Assembly: GCA_004325065.1 (NCBI GenBank) | Contig: PITI01000618.1 | Coordinates: forward strand, 1 to 10,261 | DNA from: Hamiltosporidium magnivora | Taxonomy: Eukaryota; Microsporidia; Dubosqiidae | Direction: 5' to 3' | DNA length: 10,261 nucleotides | Shown here: in pieces, positions 6,049 through 10,261 of the stretch | Layout: each line of letters starts with the position of its first letter | Position numbering within the stretch: position 1 is the first letter of the stretch | Translations under genes and position numbers: made by a program | Notes under the pieces: model-generated | What the model was told of the DNA's origin: nothing | The model's input: only the letters and a program-made list of their open reading frames with translations | Databases searched by the model: none

Positions 6049-8412
6049 TTAAACACCAAACCCACTGATATCAACATCACCCCCCTTAGATTTATCCCTT
6101 TTCTTAATAAAACCTTGATCAGAGACAAAAGCTTTTTTTTCAGTTTCACTGATATGTTTACCTTTAACATTTTTAAGAAATTCTTTTACCATACTTTTTC
6201 CATTTCTACTGTTTGTAACAACACTCTGTCTTAAAGATTCTATGTTTTCAGTTTTACAGTCCAACACACAGAATCCTTGTGTGTGTCCTTTTATTAGTAA
6301 ATCTACACAAAAATTTAAAATATCTTCTTGTGAGTTTATATAAATATTTGAATTATAAATTGTAAGTAAATTAAAGATAAGTCTATCAGAAAAATTGGTA
6401 GAAATTTCTATTTTACTAAAAATACCACGAATTTTTCGAATAATACTACTTTCTCCAACCAGAACCATTTCAGTCAAAGCACTGCAATAAAATTCTAAAA
6501 CTTCTTTTCCCAAACATGTTGATTTGGATATTTCTAAAATAGATTTTTCAAGAAAAGATACTACAGATCTTTGACAGCCTATAATTTCATCTTCTACTTC
6601 TTGACTAGATAATACCAATACTCTTTGTACTACTTTATTAATATAAACGCGTTGTACACTAATTTCTAATTTATTGGCAAATTCATTACAGAACGCTTCG
6701 ATTTCTTTCCCATTCATATTATCTACACTTTCATAAATTACAGATAAAATATTTTCAGGTAATTTTACATTTTTTAAAATTAACAACCCACAAATTTTAT
6801 ATCCAATTAAAATACAATCAGTATTTCGTATTCGAATAGAATTAACAAAAAATGTAAAAAATTCTTCAGTTAAATTTACAACCGATTCGTATCGATTTTT
6901 TACCAACAAAGAAAACCTTCCAATCTTTTTTTTATTCCATTCTCCATTCATCAAAACATCAATATTTTCATTATAGAACAGATAAATATTGATCAATAAT
7001 TCATCACAGAATTCGTTGTCACTTTTATTACATTTTTCACGAACACCGACTAATACATTTTTAAGTAAAATGTTTACATCTGTTCTTCTTACATATTCTC
7101 CAACAATTTTTATTGCCAATTTAACAGAATCGTCATCATTAAAATCTAAAATTTCTAAATATTTTATACAATCAGGATTGTTTCTGATATATAAAATATA
7201 ACACATAATGTACGGATCGTTTATACACAAAGATTCTTTATGTTCAAAATTTTTGATAAGAATTTTAGAAAGTTTTCTATTTATTTGAAGTCCAGTGTTA
7301 ATACATGAAAGAATATTGTAAGTATGTGTTTGGTATTTCTTGGAAAGAAGTGTGAAAAGACTGACAATATTGTTATAATTAATGTTTAAAGTAATATCTG
7401 TTTCAATTTCATTCGATACTCGTATCAGATTTGACAAAATACAGGCAGAAATATTTTCATAAAATTTTATAAATTCGGGAGTATCAGTTATATCTTTTCT
7501 TTTAAATAGAATATTGTAAAAGTTTAATGAGGATTCCATGTCATATGAACTACCTTGAAATCCGGAAATTGCATATTCAGAAATTTGTTGAAAATTTGTT
7601 ATTTCTTTATATCGGTTATGATTAAGAAGTATTGAAAATATATCTACCAGTCTTGAGTTATAAGACAAAGTAAAAATTAATTTTTGTATTTCTGGTAAGA
7701 AAGATCTCATATCTACCAAAGTTGTTAATTCATAAATTAGGAAAAGAGATTTATTTGGATTTAAAGAAGCGAGGGAGAAAATATTTGGAATAGGAAGCGA
7801 ATTTGGAGATATGATCTGAAGAAGATTGATATAAATGTCTAAAATATTGTTAACAATATTTAAAGAATTTGTATTAAAATCAATGAGGTATGGTTTTACT
7901 TCTGGAAAAATAGAAGAAATCGATTTTTTTAATTCTTGTCTTCTTTTTTCGGAAATATCTGTGTTGGTATTTACTTGGAATAAAAATTTTTCAAAAATGT
8001 TGTAAGAAAATGGATGTTTAGCTTGAAATAGATTGGTAAGCAGGGGTAAGAAATGTGGGAAATTTGAAGGCCAATCATAAATAGCGAGTAAAGCGTAAAT
8101 ATCCGAAAATTTGTTTAGAATAAATGGTGGAATGCTTGAAATGTCTCTATTTTCACCACAAATAATACCGCTGTAACCCTCTATTAAAGAATGTATCGGT
8201 TGTACCGAAGAATTTATAAGTTTTAAATGTTTAAGTTTTTGTTCGGTAACCACAAGGCCATAGAATTGATGATCAAACGATTCTGAAGTAAGAAGTTCAA
8301 CAATAGGATCAATAGATTGTGATGTTATTAATAATTTAAGTTGTGACTGGAGTTCTGAAAGAACGGATGGATCTGTTTTTGATTGAGATATTAGATTCTT
8401 TAAAGAAGACAT
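6049..8412 (-). CDS. exportin-family karyopherin, possibly exportin-t/Los1-like
   Basis: The 787-residue product is probably an importin-beta-superfamily nuclear export receptor that would carry cargo with Ran-GTP through nuclear pores. Evidence is an Xpo1-like N-terminal region: helix pairs from residue 1, QFYGLVVTEQKLKH at about 49-62, then PPFILNKFSDIY (95-106) and YDWPSNFPHFLPLL (112-125), which match the family pattern of an Asn-Lys helix followed by (E/D)-W/Y-P-x-x-W/F-P-x-F. The segment SEKRRQELKKSIS (154-166) fits the next conserved helix. The rest is Leu/Ile/Asn-rich helical repeat with no other domain, as in HEAT solenoids. The P-x-F-I-x-N-K form favours exportin-t (tRNA export) over Xpo1 or Xpo5, at modest confidence. 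Fungal and animal relatives are about 950-1100 residues, so this is shortened, as usual in microsporidia. The start is ATG 8412-8410, with CCCC 15 bases upstream. An in-frame extension to 8514 begins with TTG and lies mostly in repeat sequence, so it is rejected. Confidence 0.7.
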   Translation of the reverse strand: MSSLKNLISQSKTDPSVLSELQSQLKLLITSQSIDPIVELLTSESFDHQFYGLVVTEQKLKHLKLINSSVQPIHSLIEGYSGIICGENRDISSIPPFILNKFSDIYALLAIYDWPSNFPHFLPLLTNLFQAKHPFSYNIFEKFLFQVNTNTDISEKRRQELKKSISSIFPEVKPYLIDFNTNSLNIVNNILDIYINLLQIISPNSLPIPNIFSLASLNPNKSLFLIYELTTLVDMRSFLPEIQKLIFTLSYNSRLVDIFSILLNHNRYKEITNFQQISEYAISGFQGSSYDMESSLNFYNILFKRKDITDTPEFIKFYENISACILSNLIRVSNEIETDITLNINYNNIVSLFTLLSKKYQTHTYNILSCINTGLQINRKLSKILIKNFEHKESLCINDPYIMCYILYIRNNPDCIKYLEILDFNDDDSVKLAIKIVGEYVRRTDVNILLKNVLVGVREKCNKSDNEFCDELLINIYLFYNENIDVLMNGEWNKKKIGRFSLLVKNRYESVVNLTEEFFTFFVNSIRIRNTDCILIGYKICGLLILKNVKLPENILSVIYESVDNMNGKEIEAFCNEFANKLEISVQRVYINKVVQRVLVLSSQEVEDEIIGCQRSVVSFLEKSILEISKSTCLGKEVLEFYCSALTEMVLVGESSIIRKIRGIFSKIEISTNFSDRLIFNLLTIYNSNIYINSQEDILNFCVDLLIKGHTQGFCVLDCKTENIESLRQSVVTNSRNGKSMVKEFLKNVKGKHISETEKKAFVSDQGFIKKRDKSKGGDVDISGFGV

Positions 8413-8427
8413 TTCTATTTTTTTAAA

Positions 8428-8431
8428 GGGG
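8428..8431 (-). promoter_or_regulatory. CCC-type promoter motif of the exportin gene
   Basis: On the minus strand a CCCC run followed by TTTTAAAAAAA lies 15 bases before the ATG at 8412. A C-run just upstream of the start codon is the best-known promoter-proximal element of microsporidian genes. Its position decides the start: it would fall inside the coding region if translation began further upstream. Confidence 0.5.
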
Positions 8432-8442
8432 ACGGAAAAACC

Positions 8443-8703
8443 AAAATTATGATAAAAAAAATCTTTCAAAAATGGGTATTGAAACAATGACAAGATGATT
8501 AAAATAAACCACAAAAAAATGAAAATTAAAATAAAAAAAATCTTTCAAAAATGGGTATTGAAACAATGACAAGATGCTTAAAATAAATCACAAAAAAATG
8601 AAAATTAAAATAAAAAAAATCTTTCAAAAATATCTGTTAAAACAAGAATAAAAGATGCTTAAAATAAATCACAAAAAAATGAAAATTAAAATAAAAGAAG
8701 TTT
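8443..8703. repeat. 79-bp tandem repeat array, three copies
   Basis: Copies begin at 8461, 8540 and 8619 with ATCTTTCAAAAAT. The first two differ at only two positions (GATGATT/GATGCTT and AAACCAC/AAATCAC). The third keeps both ends but has a changed middle and one extra base. A partial unit end precedes the first copy (from about 8443) and a degraded unit start follows the third (to about 8703). The array occupies the upstream side of the minus-strand exportin gene, between its CCCC motif and the divergent plus-strand sequence. The unit has no coding value in a eukaryote: the frame through it toward the exportin has no ATG. Confidence 0.9.
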
Positions 8704-8836
8704 TAAAAAGACTGAAAAACTTAAGTTGATTTGAAAATATATGTGATAAATTCCATTAAAAAAATTTTAATTTTAAATCGATTGAGATACAATTTACATT
8801 AATTCTAAGGATTACATTAAAGGAAAAATTACTTAA
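8704..8836. other. AT-rich spacer
   Basis: Low-complexity sequence between the tandem repeat array and the next open fragment. No feature is supported. Confidence 0.4.
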
Positions 8837-9000
8837 AAAAATATAAATTTGTTAAAAAAAACCTTTTTTTTTATTATCATTTATTTTAGTGGAATAGTAG
8901 AATCTGCTTACGAAGACATTCCTCGAAATGTTTAATTGGTTTGAAAAAGGAGATGCTAAAAGAGAATTTTGATTAGGAAATGGTCCTTTAAGTTTTGTGT
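8837..9000 (+). pseudogene. possible remnant of a secreted-protein gene
   Basis: An open frame without ATG (8837-8932, stop at 8933) reads as a basic-hydrophobic leader (LLKKTFFFIIIYFSG) followed by a charged stretch (IVESAYEDIPRNV), the layout of a signal peptide plus mature start. A second frame opened by ATG at 8928 overlaps it and reads MFNWFEKGDAKREF to a TGA at 8970, then LGNGPLSFV to a TAA at 9000-9002. GC is raised relative to both flanks. It would run divergently from the exportin gene. The reading is tentative because AT-rich DNA makes hydrophobic runs readily. Confidence 0.3.
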
Positions 9001-9002
9001 AA

Positions 9003-9361
9003 TTTGTTTGTAATCTTAAACAATCTACAATGATCTGCAGAATTCTAAAATGACATATTTCAGAAACTTTAATTGTTACAAAATGTTATTCAACTTAATT
9101 CCTCAAAATACTTTTTAAGATTCTACTATATCATTATAATAGAAGAAATCAAGGTTTTTTTAACACTATTAATGTGTTCTAAGTGTTCTAAAAATCTTGG
9201 TATTTTATCACTATGTTCAGATCCTTTTTTTAGTGGTCTTAATCATTAAACAATATCGAATCAAAAAAAATATTCAAAAATTGCAAAAAAGTACATATTC
9301 AACTTAGAATACTGAAATATTATCCAACTCATTTCTTTTACTTGACGAAAATGTTTTATAG
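9003..9361. other. AT-rich stretch without an intact gene
   Basis: No intact frame. In the frame opened at 8928, short stop-separated pieces continue. One (CNLKQSTMICRILK, about 9009-9050) recalls the recognition helix of a helix-turn-helix transposase, but the match is too short to call. A 61-codon stop-free piece at about 9242-9424 is within what chance gives at this composition. Confidence 0.25.
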
Positions 9362-9580
9362 TGCGAAACTACATATAAGAGTCAGGAAAGAGCAGGTAAG
9401 AATGTTATCAAGAGAAAGAAATATATAACGAAATATCTATATATGTCACGAAGATGCATTTTTAAGCAAACAATGATACCTTCCAGTTCAAAATATCTTC
9501 TTAATTGTTACAATCACAGCCCAAGCTCAAGGTTGCAAGAATTTGCAGTGCAAATAGAACCAAAAAGCATAAGAATTTAA
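9362..9580 (+). pseudogene. open 72-codon fragment without an early start codon
   Basis: A plus-strand frame is open from just after a TAG at 9359-9361 to TAA at 9578-9580. The first ATG is codon 28 (9443), giving 45 residues if translated from there. GC is about 37% in 9481-9540. The reading is mixed in composition: SQERAGKNVIKRKK early, MSRRCIFKQTMIPSSSKYLL in the middle and RLQEFAVQIEPKSIRI at the end. No family was recognised. Length alone is near the chance limit (about one such frame expected in the noncoding part of the window). Raised GC and C-ending codons (AAC, CAC, AGC, TAC, TGC) make a real remnant somewhat more likely. Confidence 0.3.
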
Positions 9581-10075
9581 GAAAAAAATAATCTTAGTCA
9601 AATAATTTGTAAAAATTAGAAATATTTTCGGCTAAATTTAGAACAATTATAGCTACTGCAACTACATTCGTTTTGCAAAAATATTTTCTTATTTTTAATA
9701 ATGTAAAGTTAGTTCGATTTGTTTACCAAAACAATTTGGTTATAAAAAAATATCATGAAATACATAGATTAGTTTAAATTAATGCTTTTTTTATAAATAA
9801 ATAGACTTACAAAATTTATAAATGAATTGGATGTGATTTCAAATAACAACCGGCTTTTTTCAGTCTAAGAAATATTTGTTGATATTAAGAAGTTTTAAGA
9901 AAAAAGCCATAGTTAAAAATCAAAAGAATAATACCAACAAAAACAAATAAATAGCTAGAGTGACTTAAGACTTTACGAGGAAATAAATTATCAGAAATTT
10001 TTCAAATTTAGTAAGACTGAAAAATTTAAAAGCGAATTAATCAACAGAAAGAATAACTAAGAGCCAAAATAAATA
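9581..10075. other. AT-rich stretch without an intact gene
   Basis: A 54-codon stop-free plus frame at 9613-9774 and shorter ones near 9800-9870 (KFINELDVISNNNRLFSV) are visible, but no start codons, families or repeats support a gene. Sequence from about 9850 onward is slightly less AT-rich and leads into the terminal duplication. Confidence 0.35.
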
Positions 10076-10261
10076 TATATCCCTAATAATTTTAGAGAGC
10101 GGTTTGAAATATAAAGAACCAGATGTATCGCATATAGGAAATTACTATAATTTAACGAAACCAACTTATATCCCTAATAATTTTAGAAAGAGGTTTGAAA
10201 TATAAAGAACCAGATGTATCGCATATAGGAAATTACTATAATTTAACGAAACCAACTTATA
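10076..10261. repeat. 91-bp direct tandem duplication at the window edge
   Basis: Copy 1 is 10076-10166 and copy 2 is 10167-10257; they differ at two positions (GAGAGCGG against GAAAGAGG). The last four bases match the start of a third copy, so the array may continue outside. The unit is relatively GC-rich for the region. A plus-strand frame runs through the first copy into the second (from about 10040, e.g. LKYKEPDVSHIGNYYNLTKP) and stops in the second copy because 91 is not a multiple of three. Confidence 0.9.

Noticed and set aside
6989..7201. 70-codon plus-strand open frame inside the exportin gene
   Set aside because: It lies wholly antisense to the long exportin frame, has ordinary shadow composition and has no promoter or poly(A) signal of its own.
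2567..9405. CAGGTAAGAAT at about 2570 and 9393 as 5' splice sites or a shared element
   Set aside because: Neither site has a partner acceptor that joins credible exons, and surrounding sequence does not match beyond 11 bases.
9613..9777. 54-codon stop-free plus-strand frame
   Set aside because: At about 20% GC several frames of this length are expected by chance in the noncoding part of the window. There is no start codon or recognised motif.
1..10261. tRNA, rRNA and CRISPR arrays
   Set aside because: No T-loop GTTCGA-type match with a cloverleaf, no rRNA core sequence and no regularly spaced repeats were found; the only tandem arrays are the contiguous 79-bp and 91-bp repeats.

Overview
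The window looks like a piece of a very AT-rich, gene-poor eukaryotic genome, most likely a microsporidian (inference, about 60% sure). The signs are: intronless genes; a C-run (CCCC) 15 nt upstream of the best start codon of the largest gene, matching the CCC-type motif known just upstream of microsporidian genes; AATAAA signals within tens of bases of stop codons; an importin-beta-type exportin shorter than its fungal and animal relatives; and a small Ser/Thr/Asn/Gln-rich secreted protein with a minimal signal peptide. No rRNA, tRNA or CRISPR array was seen. A species name cannot be supported.

Layout. An unrecognised basic 137-residue protein is encoded at 86-499 (+). From 500 to 3936 there is no intact gene. 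Islands of raised GC (about 28-40% by hand count, in surroundings of about 12-20%) read as broken coding sequence: 730-1164 and 1777-1962 on the minus strand, 2132-2239 and 2426-3105 on the plus strand. At 3937-4461 (+) lies a GC-richer gene for a secreted low-complexity protein. It faces a possible broken small secreted-protein gene on the minus strand (4520-4676). A desert of very low GC follows, then a clearly decayed coding stretch at 5171-5582 (+) that resembles, from memory only, the region after the reverse transcriptase domain of microsporidian retroelements. A nearly C-free A-rich tract (5715-5996) leads to the 3' end of the exportin gene, 6049-8412 on the minus strand. Its promoter side carries a 79-bp tandem repeat (three copies). 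Further right are more broken open frames (8837-9000, 9362-9580) and a 91-bp direct duplication that runs off the window edge.

How the genes relate. Only three genes look intact, and they do not form an operon or a visible pathway. The exportin is housekeeping (nuclear export, perhaps of tRNA). The secreted protein is the best candidate for a host-facing or spore-coat product. The remainder is best read as a graveyard of degraded genes and mobile elements. At about 20% GC, stop-free frames of 50-60 codons are expected several times by chance in this much noncoding DNA, so the fragment calls rest on raised GC, frame-to-frame continuity and low stop counts, and most are tentative.
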